From NCBI GenBank assembly GCA_021846845.1, contig JAJZWB010000004.1, positions 1-54,858 of the forward strand: DNA of 54,858 nt. Direction: 5' to 3'. A program made the translations under genes and the position numbers. Each line of letters starts with the position of its first letter. The first letter of the stretch is position 1. The notes below the pieces were generated by a model. The model was not told the origin of the DNA. It made no database searches and saw nothing but the letters and a program-made list of their open reading frames with translations. Below are positions 48,048-54,858 of this stretch, piece after piece. This DNA is from Actinomycetes bacterium. GTDB lineage: Bacteria; Actinomycetota; Thermoleophilia; Solirubrobacterales; Solirubrobacteraceae.

Positions 48048-49070
48048 ATGGTCACCGTCGCCGTTGACGCCGGCGGGGCGGACCTGGGGCCGGCTGAGGT
48101 CGCGGCCGGTGCGGCGATCGCGGCGCGCGCCGGCGTGGGCGTGATCCTCTTCGGCCCGGCGGCCGAGATCGGGCCCGTGGTCGCCGGAGTGGAGGTGGTC
48201 GATGCGCCCGTGTCGATCGCCAAGGCGGCCGACCCGGCGTTCGCCGCGCGGGCGACTCCTGAGGCCTCGATAGTCCAGGCCGCGCGCGCGGTCGCCGACG
48301 GGCGCGCTCATGCGCTCGTGTCCGGCGGCTCGACCGGCTCGGCGCTCGCCGCAGCGCTGTTCAACATCCGCCGCGACCGCGGCATCCACCGGCCGGCTCT
48401 GGCGCTCCCGCTGCCGGTCCCAGGCGGCCGGCCGGTGCTGATGCTCGACGTCGGGGCCAACGTCAACTGCCGTCCCGAGCACCTGGTGCAGTTCGCCCAC
48501 ATGGGCTCGGCCTTCGCGCACGCGGTGCTCGGGATCGACTCGCCGCGGATCGCGCTGCTGTCCAACGGAGAGGAGGCGGTCAAGGGCACGGCCGAGCTGA
48601 TCGATGTGCACGAGCAGCTCTCGGGCGCGGCCGGCACGGGCCTGAGGTTCATCGGCAACATCGAGGGCACGCGACTGTTCGAGGACGCGGCCGACGTGGT
48701 CGTGACCGATGGCTTCACCGGCAATGTCGCGCTGAAGCTGATCGAGGGGGTCTCGGGTCGCACGATCCGGGCGATCCGCGACTCCGCCGTGAGCACCTCA
48801 CGCGGCCGCCTCGGCGGCCTGCTGCTCGGGCCCACGGTCCGCTCGCTCCGCGAGCAGCTCGATCCCGAGGCCACCGGCGGCGCCTACATGCTCGGCCTGC
48901 GACAGGTCGGCGTGGTGGCGCACGGCCGGTTCACACGGCGAGGGTTCGCCCGAGCGATCGAGGTCGCCGCGCGCGGCGTGCGCGAGGACGTGGTGGGCGC
49001 GACACGAGACGCGCTGCGGGCGGCCGGAGCGCTCCGCGCCCCGGCCGCGGTCGCCGCTCAGGACGGCTGA
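48048..49070 (+). CDS. plsX: Phosphate acyltransferase PlsX
   Basis: Makes acyl-phosphate from acyl-ACP for phospholipid synthesis. 340 residues with 'LVSGGSTGSALAAALF', 'LMLDVGANVNCRPEHLVQFA', 'VALLSNGEEAVKGT' (in raw sequence RIALLSNGEEAVKG), 'GNIEGTRLFEDAADVVVTDGFTGNVALK' (split over 200-227) and 'GGAYMLG', all typical. The N-terminal signature, normally A-V-D-A-M-G-G-D, is AVDAGGADLGP, a local divergence. Upstream DhaL/FakA kinase and downstream acpP support a lipid block. Confidence 0.94.
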   Translation: MVTVAVDAGGADLGPAEVAAGAAIAARAGVGVILFGPAAEIGPVVAGVEVVDAPVSIAKAADPAFAARATPEASIVQAARAVADGRAHALVSGGSTGSALAAALFNIRRDRGIHRPALALPLPVPGGRPVLMLDVGANVNCRPEHLVQFAHMGSAFAHAVLGIDSPRIALLSNGEEAVKGTAELIDVHEQLSGAAGTGLRFIGNIEGTRLFEDAADVVVTDGFTGNVALKLIEGVSGRTIRAIRDSAVSTSRGRLGGLLLGPTVRSLREQLDPEATGGAYMLGLRQVGVVAHGRFTRRGFARAIEVAARGVREDVVGATRDALRAAGALRAPAAVAAQDG

Positions 49071-49104
49071 GGGGCGTTCGTCCGGTGGCGTCCGGCGGGG
49101 TGGC

Positions 49105-49110
49105 TACCTT
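49105..49110 (+). promoter_or_regulatory. Candidate -10 (TACCTT) for acpP
   Basis: TACCTT ends 9 nt before the acpP ATG, in the 49-bp gap after plsX. Confidence 0.4.
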
Positions 49111-49119
49111 TTCGCGACG

Positions 49120-49398
49120 ATGACCCGGGAGCAGGTTCTGTCACTCATCCGCGCGCACCTGGCAGCCGAGCTGGAGCTCGATCCGGCCGCGATCACCGAG
49201 TCGACCCGCCTGCGTGAGGACCTCGGGGCCGACTCGCTTGACCTGTACACGCTGGTGCAGGAGCTGGAGGACTCCTACGGGGTGCGGGTCTCCGACGAGG
49301 AGGCGGGGCGGATCCTGACCGTCGCGCAGGCGGTCGACTTCGTGATCGCCTCAGGGGTCCAGCCGGCCGCCGCGAGTCAGGGCACCGACCCTGAGTGA
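49120..49398 (+). CDS. acpP: Acyl carrier protein
   Basis: 92 residues, a four-helix bundle with the phosphopantetheine attachment Ser39 in LGADSLDL, acidic helix II (38-55) and a slightly longer tail. Its GTGA overlaps rnc, so it and RNase III are translationally coupled as in many bacteria. The holo form would be charged through CoA made by the coaD product. Confidence 0.94.
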   Translation: MTREQVLSLIRAHLAAELELDPAAITESTRLREDLGADSLDLYTLVQELEDSYGVRVSDEEAGRILTVAQAVDFVIASGVQPAAASQGTDPE

Positions 49399-50147
49399 CG
49401 CCGGACCGCGTTCGGCGCAGGTCCGGCAGCCCCTCCGGCGGCGGGAGGGCGGTCGATGCCTGCCAGGCCGACTCGGCCGGCGAGCTCGCGGAGCTGGTGG
49501 ACCGCCTGGAGCCGGAGCTGCGGCGCTCCGTGTTCACCCACTCCTCCTGGACCGAGCGCCGCTCGGAGTCCTACGAGCGGCTCGCGTTCCTGGGCGACAG
49601 CGTGCTGGGGCTCGCGGTGACCACTCACCTGTTCCCGCGCCTGGACGCCGAGCGGTTCGGAGCCGGGCGCCTCACCAAGATCCGCGCCCAGGCGGTCTCC
49701 GGCCGCTCCTGCCGGGCGGTCGCCGAGCGGATCGGGGTTCCGGAGCGGCTGCGGGCGTCCGCCCCCGACCCCGGCGCGCCTTCCGTCCGGTCGCTGATCA
49801 GCACCGAGCGTGTGCTGGCGTCCGTGATCGAGGCGGTGATCGGGGCCTGCTTCCTCGCCTTCGGCTACGAGACGACCGCCCGCGCGGTTGTCGCAGCGTT
49901 CGAGCCGGAGATCGCTGCGGCGCTCGAGCACTCGGTCGACTACAAGTCGGCGCTCCAGGAGCGTCTCGCGCGCCGCGGGGAGCTGGTCGCGTACGAGGTC
50001 GTATCGGAGCAGGGGCCTCCCCACGACCGGACCTTCACGGTCACGGCCGCCGTCGGCGGCCGGGCGATCGGCTCGGGTGCGGGACGCAGCAAGAAGGACG
50101 CCGAGCAGGAGGCGGCCCGCGCCGCGCTGACGCGGATGGGCCGATGA
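49395..50147 (+). CDS. rnc: Ribonuclease III homologue with degenerate active site
   Basis: Structured as RNase III: catalytic-fold domain (about 35-165) and dsRNA-binding domain (about 178-250, 'DYKSALQERLARRGELVAYE' and 'GRSKKDAEQEAARAAL'). GTG 49395 overlaps acpP. The signature box reads ERLAFLGDS (61-69), with Ala64 where E. coli has Glu41, and the second box is LASVIEAVIG (141-150), with Ser143 where E. coli has Asp114. The GAGRLT segment also lacks the usual EG (Glu65 region). Glu61, Asp68 and Glu146 are kept. Two of the four metal ligands of the bacterial enzyme are therefore absent. It may bind dsRNA without cutting, or cut weakly. Alignment is by eye. Confidence 0.85.
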   Translation: MTPDRVRRRSGSPSGGGRAVDACQADSAGELAELVDRLEPELRRSVFTHSSWTERRSESYERLAFLGDSVLGLAVTTHLFPRLDAERFGAGRLTKIRAQAVSGRSCRAVAERIGVPERLRASAPDPGAPSVRSLISTERVLASVIEAVIGACFLAFGYETTARAVVAAFEPEIAAALEHSVDYKSALQERLARRGELVAYEVVSEQGPPHDRTFTVTAAVGGRAIGSGAGRSKKDAEQEAARAALTRMGR

Positions 50148-50214
50148 TCGCCCCGGCGCCCTCGCTCGCACCGACCACCTGCCTGACGCGGGCCGCCGGC
50201 TCGGGGGCTGGATC

Positions 50215-53200
50215 GTGTACCTGAAGTCGCTCACCGTCAAGGGCTTCAAGTCCTTCCCGGATCGCACGCGCCTGGAGTTCGGGCCCGGCGTCAGCGTGAT
50301 CGTAGGCCCCAACGGGTCGGGCAAGTCCAATGTCACCGACGCGGTCCTGTGGGCGCTCGGCGAGCAGTCCCCGGTCGCCATCCGGGGCCAGTCGATGCAG
50401 GACGTGATCTTCGGCGGGGCGCCGGGACGTCAGGCCGCCTCACATGCGGAGGTGGAGCTGGTGCTCGATGACTCCGAGGGAAGCCTCGGGCTCGGCGCTC
50501 CGGAGATCGCGATCCAGCGCCGCCTGGACCGCTCCGGCGAGGGCGAGTACCGGCTGGCCGGGGCCCGGTGTCGCCTGGTCGATGTGGTCGAGCTGCTGTC
50601 GGACACCGGGCTGGGGCGAGAGATGCACTCCGTGATCTCGCAGGGCAGGGTCGAGTCGCTGGTCACCTCCAAGCCGCGCGAGCGGCGCCTGCTGATCGAG
50701 GAGGCAGCCGGCCTGGGCAAGCACCGCAAGCGCCGTCGGCGGGCCCAGCTGAAGCTGGCGCGCACGCGGGACAACCTGGATCGGGCGCTCGACGTCGAGC
50801 GGGAGGCGCGCTCGCGCCTGCGGCCGCTCAAGCGCCAGGCGGAGGCGGCCGAGCTCCACGATCGCCTCGAGCGCCAGATGCTGGAGGTTCGCTGGGAGCT
50901 GGCGCGCGACGAGGCGCTCAGGCGCCGGGCGGCGGTCGCCGCGGCCCACGAGGGGGCGACGGCGGCGCGCGAGCGGCGGCGCGCGATCGAGACGCGGCTG
51001 GAGGAGGTCGCGCAGCGGCGTCAGGAGGCCGAGGAGGCGCTCGCCTCGCGCAGCGCGCAGCGTGAGGAGCTCTCTCGTCGCTCCTACGCGGCGCGGGCGG
51101 CTGCCGAGCGCGTCGGCTACCGCGCGGACGCGGTCCGCTCCCAGTCGCGGTCGGTCGACGTACGGCTCAAGCGCTGCGAGGCGCAGGTCGCGACGCTTGA
51201 GGCACAGGCGGCCGAGGATCGAGGGGATCCCGCCGCCGCGGATCGGATCGCGGGTCTGCGTGAGTCGCTGGCGGCGCTTGACCGTGACCGGGAGGCGGAG
51301 CTGGAGCGCCAGCTGCGCGAGCTTGAGGCTCAGCTGGAGGCGGCCGGCGCGCGGGTCTCCGAGCAGGAGGTATCGGTCGAGGAGGCGCGCGTGCAGCGGC
51401 AGCGGGCCGAGGCAGACGTCGAGCGTTCCAGGGCGGAGCTGCGCACGGCCGAGCGGCTCGCCGACGGGGCGCGACGCGAGGCCGCGCGGGTCGGCGGCGA
51501 GCTCGCCGCCGCGAACCAGTTCCTCCGCAGTCACGCCGGCGCGCCGGGCGGCGCGGCCGCGCTCGCCGACGAGCTGGACGTCGATCCGGGTTTCGAGCTG
51601 GCGGTCGCCGCCGCGCTCGACGGCAGGCTTCGCGCCGCGGTCGTCGGCGACCTGGGCGGCGGCGCTTCGCTGCTTGATCGCGCCGGCGCCGACGGAGGCC
51701 GGGTCCTGGTCGCGTGGGGCGAGGATTGCGGCGGCGACGGCGAGGACGTGGGTGGCTCCGGCGAGCCGGGTGAAGGCGCGGCCGCGCCGGTGCCCGGGGC
51801 CGTTGCGCTGCTGGCGCACGTGCGCGGTCGGGGACGATCGCTCGCGCTGGCAGCGCTGCTGCTGCGCGACGCCTGGCTGGTGGACGACCTGGCGCGGCTC
51901 CCGGACAACTTCCGCGGCCTGGCGGTGACCGCGACCGGGCGCGTCTGGGTGGCCGCCTCGCGGGAGCTTCGCCAGGCTGCGGCGCACGGCGAGGAGCGGG
52001 TCCTGGCCGAGCGCAACCGTCGCGACGCGCTGATCGTGGAGAGCGAGCGCGCCGCGCAGGCCGAGGTGCAGGCGCGTGCGGCCGCGCAGGCGTCCGCTGC
52101 GGCGCTCGCCGAGGCCGATGCCGAGCGAGACCGCCTGACCGCAGCTCATCGCGCCGCCGTGCGCGCGCTCGACGAGGCGCAGGAGGAGCGCCGCCGGATC
52201 GCGGCGCTCATCCAGCGCCGCCGATCGGCCCCCGACGACGGTCCCGGGGCGGGGCGCCGGTCGCAGCTCGCCGCCGAGCTCGCGGCGGAGGAGCGCATGC
52301 TTGAGCGGTCGGCTCGCGAGCGCACCGAGCGGCTCCAGCGGATCGAGCGGCTGCGGGGCGCGATGGCCGGTGACCGCCGTCTCCTGCCGGCGCTGGAGGC
52401 CGTGATCGCCGCTCTCGACGCGGCCGCGTCGGCGATCGCGGGCGGCCGTGAGATCTTCGAGCGCGCGCTATCCGCCGACCGCCAGGCCGGCGAGACGGTC
52501 GCCTCGCAGCTTCGGGCCTGCGCGCGCGAGGAGGCGCAGCTCCAGACCGCCCTCGGGCGTGAGAACGAGGCGCTGACAGCGGCCGAGGTGCGGCTCCAGC
52601 GCGCCCGCGACCAGGCGGCGGAGAGCGATGCCGAGCTGGCCTCGCTCGCGGTCGCGCTCGAGCTCGAGGCCCGGCCCGCCGAGAGCGAGCTCGATGGTGA
52701 GCAGCGCGCATCGCTCGTTCAGCGGCTGGAGCGCCTCCAGCGCCGCCGCGAGCAGCTCGGGCCCGTCAACCCGCTGGCGCAGCAGGAGTACGCCGAGGCG
52801 GTGGCGCACGTAGAGGAGCTGGAGACCCAGCGCGCCGACCTGGAGACCGCCCTGCGGGAGCTGGAGCGCCTGATCTCCGACACCGACCGGCAGATCCGGT
52901 CCACGTTCGAGCGGACCTTCCAGGCGACCGCGGCGGCCTTTGAGGAGCTGGCCGCGCAGCTGTTCCCCGGCGGCAGCGGACGGCTGCGCCTCGTGTCCGA
53001 CGGCGAAGGCGCCGGGCGCCAGGCGCGGGTGCTCGGCGGCCAGCCCGCCCCCGCCGAGGGCGCCGAGACCGAATCTGAGGACGCCGGCGAGGACGAAGCC
53101 GACGGCCAGGAGGACCTGCTCGGCGTCGAGATCGAGATCACGCCGCCAGGCAAGGAGCGCCGTCGCCTGTCGCTGCTGTCGGGCGGCGAGAAGTCGATGA

Positions 53201-53469
53201 CCGCGCTCGCGTTCCTGTTCGCCGTGTTCCTCGCTCGCCCGTGCCCGTTCTACATCCTCGACGAGGTCGAGGCGGCGCTCGACGACCTCAACATCGATCG
53301 ATTCCTGGCGCTTCTGCGGCAGTACTCGTCGCGCGCCCAGTTCATCGTCGTGACCCATCAGAAGCGGACGATGGAGGCGGCCGACTCCCTGTACGGGGTC
53401 TCGATGGGCGCAGACGGAGTCTCGAAGGTGATCTCGCGTCGGCTCCCGGCGGCAGCCGAAGCAGCCTGA
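50215..53469 (+). CDS. smc: Chromosome segregation protein SMC
   Basis: Condensin ATPase partner of ScpA/ScpB. 1084 residues from GTG 50215: Walker A GPNGSGKSN (about 32-40), 'RGQSMQDVIFGG', an ABC-signature region 'LSGGEKSMTALAFLFA' and Walker B 'FYILDEVEAALDD'. Two coiled-coil arms flank a hinge (about 440-610). It is about 100 residues shorter than typical bacterial SMC, apparently because the arms are shorter. The hinge contains a Gly/Asp/Glu-rich insert (about 501-525), and the C-terminal head has an acidic insert (about 942-968, 'ETESEDAGEDEADGQED'). It lies between rnc and ftsY. A DNA glycosylase gene (mutM) often found there is absent. Confidence 0.95.
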   Translation: MYLKSLTVKGFKSFPDRTRLEFGPGVSVIVGPNGSGKSNVTDAVLWALGEQSPVAIRGQSMQDVIFGGAPGRQAASHAEVELVLDDSEGSLGLGAPEIAIQRRLDRSGEGEYRLAGARCRLVDVVELLSDTGLGREMHSVISQGRVESLVTSKPRERRLLIEEAAGLGKHRKRRRRAQLKLARTRDNLDRALDVEREARSRLRPLKRQAEAAELHDRLERQMLEVRWELARDEALRRRAAVAAAHEGATAARERRRAIETRLEEVAQRRQEAEEALASRSAQREELSRRSYAARAAAERVGYRADAVRSQSRSVDVRLKRCEAQVATLEAQAAEDRGDPAAADRIAGLRESLAALDRDREAELERQLRELEAQLEAAGARVSEQEVSVEEARVQRQRAEADVERSRAELRTAERLADGARREAARVGGELAAANQFLRSHAGAPGGAAALADELDVDPGFELAVAAALDGRLRAAVVGDLGGGASLLDRAGADGGRVLVAWGEDCGGDGEDVGGSGEPGEGAAAPVPGAVALLAHVRGRGRSLALAALLLRDAWLVDDLARLPDNFRGLAVTATGRVWVAASRELRQAAAHGEERVLAERNRRDALIVESERAAQAEVQARAAAQASAAALAEADAERDRLTAAHRAAVRALDEAQEERRRIAALIQRRRSAPDDGPGAGRRSQLAAELAAEERMLERSARERTERLQRIERLRGAMAGDRRLLPALEAVIAALDAAASAIAGGREIFERALSADRQAGETVASQLRACAREEAQLQTALGRENEALTAAEVRLQRARDQAAESDAELASLAVALELEARPAESELDGEQRASLVQRLERLQRRREQLGPVNPLAQQEYAEAVAHVEELETQRADLETALRELERLISDTDRQIRSTFERTFQATAAAFEELAAQLFPGGSGRLRLVSDGEGAGRQARVLGGQPAPAEGAETESEDAGEDEADGQEDLLGVEIEITPPGKERRRLSLLSGGEKSMTALAFLFAVFLARPCPFYILDEVEAALDDLNIDRFLALLRQYSSRAQFIVVTHQKRTMEAADSLYGVSMGADGVSKVISRRLPAAAEAA

Positions 53470-53478
53470 GGCGGCTGG

Positions 53479-53484
53479 TAACGT
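53479..53484 (+). promoter_or_regulatory. Candidate -10 (TAACGT) for ftsY
   Basis: TAACGT ends 10 nt before the ftsY ATG. Confidence 0.35.
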
Positions 53485-53494
53485 CCCCGCGCTC

Positions 53495-54487
53495 ATGGCG
53501 CGTGAATGGCGGGACCTGTTCATCCTCGACGGCGGCGACGCCGGAGGCTCACCCGCGGGGCCTGACGAGCCCGAGCGTCGGATGGGCCGGCTGCGCCGGC
53601 TGCGGGAGAGCCTCCGCCGGACCCGGCAGGCGCTCCGCTCCGAGATCCAGGCGACGCTGTTCGCGGACCTCAGCGAGGAGACCTGGGAGCGGCTCGAGGA
53701 GGCCCTCATCTACGCGGACGTCGGCGCCGCCACGACGGCCAGGGTCGTCTCGCAGCTGGAGCAGGAGGCAGACGAGCACCAGCTGAACGGCGGTCAGGAG
53801 CTGACCGATCGCCTCGTGGCGCTGCTCACGGAGATCGCGCGGACCGGCAGTGACACGATCGACCTGCGGCCGCATCCCACCGTGATCCTGGTCGCGGGCG
53901 TCAACGGCACCGGCAAGACCACCTCGCTCGGCAAGCTCGCCTGGTACCTCGGCCGCGAGCTTGACCGCTCGGTCGTGCTGGCCGCCGGCGACACCTTCCG
54001 GGCGGCCGCGGTGGAGCAGCTGGAGCAGTGGGCTCAGCGAGCCGGTGTCGCGTTCGTCAAGGGCCGCCCCGGAGCCGACTCGGCCGCGGTCGCGTTCGAC
54101 GCGATCTCGCAGGCGCGCCGCGATGACGCCGACGTGGTGCTGATCGACACGGCCGGGCGCCTGCACACGCAGGACAACCTGATGGCCGAGCTGGCCAAGG
54201 TCAGGCGGGTGATCGCCAAGCAGATCCCGGAGGCACCGCACGAGACGCTGCTCACCGTCGACGCCACCACCGGGCAGAACGGGCTGCGACAGGCGAAGGC
54301 GTTCTCGGAGGCGATCGACGTCTCCGGCCTGGTGCTGACCAAGCTTGACGGGACCGCGAAGGGCGGGATCGCGCTGGCGATCGCCAGCGAGCTCGGGATC
54401 CCCGTCAAGCTGATCGGAGTGGGCGAGCAGCTGGAGGACCTGCGTCCCTTCGACCCCGGCGAGTTCGCGCGGGCGCTCGTCTCCTGA
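53495..54487 (+). CDS. ftsY: Signal recognition particle receptor FtsY
   Basis: SRP-receptor GTPase that delivers ribosome-nascent chains to the translocon. NG domain with GVNGTGKTT (135-143), 'VLAAGDTFRAAAVEQL', 'DTAGRLHTQDNLMAEL', 'TKLDGTAKGG' and 'GVGEQLEDLRPFD'. 330 residues; the N-terminal A domain is only about 30 residues and basic, as in other actinobacteria, so membrane binding relies on the N-domain helix. It follows smc, as in mycobacteria. Confidence 0.96.
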   Translation: MAREWRDLFILDGGDAGGSPAGPDEPERRMGRLRRLRESLRRTRQALRSEIQATLFADLSEETWERLEEALIYADVGAATTARVVSQLEQEADEHQLNGGQELTDRLVALLTEIARTGSDTIDLRPHPTVILVAGVNGTGKTTSLGKLAWYLGRELDRSVVLAAGDTFRAAAVEQLEQWAQRAGVAFVKGRPGADSAAVAFDAISQARRDDADVVLIDTAGRLHTQDNLMAELAKVRRVIAKQIPEAPHETLLTVDATTGQNGLRQAKAFSEAIDVSGLVLTKLDGTAKGGIALAIASELGIPVKLIGVGEQLEDLRPFDPGEFARALVS

Positions 54488-54499
54488 GCCGGGCGGCGG

Positions 54500-54505
54500 T
54501 ACCCT
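54500..54505 (+). promoter_or_regulatory. Candidate -10 (TACCCT) for the terminal gene
   Basis: TACCCT ends 10 nt before ATG 54516. Confidence 0.35.
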
Positions 54506-54515
54506 TATCGTTGCG

Positions 54516-54858
54516 ATGGGTGGATGGATCGTGTGGGCGGTGCTGGCCGGAGCGCTGCTGGTCGCGCAGCGTGCGACCGGCCGTCTGAGGCTGACCCCGC
54601 TCGCGCTGGCGGCCGCGCTGGCGGCGATCGCCGGTGCCATGGCCGGCCTGGCCGCCTCTGCGATCGCGTTCCTGCTCGCGCTGGTGGCGGTGCTCGTGCG
54701 GGCGTCGCGGCATCCCGGGCTGGGGCGAGCGCAGGCGCGGCGGCGGCCGGGCGCAGCGCGCTCCGCGCGCCGCCGGAGCGCCGGAGCCAGAGGGCGAGCC
54801 GCGCGCGGGGCCACGATCCGGGATCGTTCGGCGGTGCTCGTCGGACGTGACGCGATCG
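54516..54858 (+). CDS. NfeD-like membrane protein (partial, 5' part)
   Basis: An open frame from ATG 54516 runs off the window end (114 codons, no stop). It starts 'MGGWIVWAVLAGALLVAQRA' with two or three hydrophobic helices (about 4-18, 27-45, 46-63), then a basic Arg/Gly/Ala segment and 'SAVLVGRDAI', which resembles the 'LVGRxGxV' entry to the OB fold of NfeD proteins. NfeD partners flotillins and stomatins in membrane quality control. The assignment rests on shape and the VGR motif, so it is moderate. Confidence 0.55.
   Translation, partial: MGGWIVWAVLAGALLVAQRATGRLRLTPLALAAALAAIAGAMAGLAASAIAFLLALVAVLVRASRHPGLGRAQARRRPGAARSARRRSAGARGRAARGATIRDRSAVLVGRDAI

Noticed and set aside
1-54858. 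Mobile elements, tRNAs, rRNA genes or a defence system
   Set aside because: No transposase, integrase, phage or restriction/toxin-antitoxin gene and no cloverleaf was recognised. The window reads as continuous core genome.

Overview
The window is about 54.9 kb of very GC-rich DNA (roughly 70% or more) from an actinobacterial chromosome. The gene content and order (scpA-scpB; aro genes-cmk-der; rpmB-DhaL kinase-recG-rsmD-coaD; DUF177-rpmF-plsX-acpP-rnc-smc-ftsY), the frequent GTG/TTG starts and 4-bp start/stop overlaps, and the many short-leader genes point to the class Thermoleophilia (Solirubrobacter/Conexibacter-like). That placement is inference, since no 16S rRNA is present. It is a core-genome segment: I see no insertion sequences, phage genes, CRISPR arrays, tRNA or rRNA genes.

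Layout. 1-4.8 kb: a VOC-fold remnant, an M20 peptidase, a rhomboid protease, trpS, scpA and scpB. 4.8-5.4 kb: a long spacer with strong hairpins and one small conserved-looking protein. 5.4-15 kb: divergent rlmN/rluB, then multi-spanning GT-C-type envelope glycosyltransferases interleaved with a chorismate mutase and a HisC-like aminotransferase. 15-22 kb: an aromatic amino acid operon, made of a candidate leader peptide, two unrelated DAHP synthases in tandem, tyrA and aroA, then cmk and der, mostly joined by 4-bp overlaps. 22-28.7 kb: a PH-domain protein diverging from priA, then def, fmt, rsmB, a zinc-ribbon protein and rpe. 28.6-31.8 kb (minus): a flippase-like protein, a methyltransferase and a GT2 glycosyltransferase. 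31.9-37.3 kb: a GT39-like protein fused by overlap to a complete riboflavin set (ribD, ribE, ribBA, ribH). 37.3-39.3 kb (minus): a Ser/Thr kinase with repeats. 39.4-54.9 kb: ribosomal proteins L28 and L32, a DhaL/FakA-type kinase, recG, rsmD, coaD, a SepIVA/DivIVA-like coiled coil, rmuC, a dual-specificity phosphatase, DUF177, plsX, acpP, an RNase III with a damaged active site, smc, ftsY and the start of an NfeD-like gene.

The genes form recognisable functional blocks: chromosome segregation (scpA, scpB, smc), aromatic amino acids, initiator-Met formylation and deformylation (def, fmt), riboflavin, ribosome and rRNA modification, lipid synthesis (plsX, acpP, fatty-acid kinase) and envelope glycan building.

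The observations most worth following are: (1) a 30-codon leader peptide with a terminal Phe-Tyr-Ala-Trp-Arg-Phe cluster upstream of the DAHP synthases, resembling a ribosome-mediated attenuator; (2) an RNase III that has lost two of its four metal ligands and an additional conserved Glu; (3) TANNNT -10 hexamers placed only 6-11 nt before many start codons, implying widespread leaderless transcription, including one pair of overlapping back-to-back -10 boxes and two cases where the upstream stop codon forms part of the -10; (4) a 73-bp tandem duplication covering the end of der and the end of its convergent neighbour.
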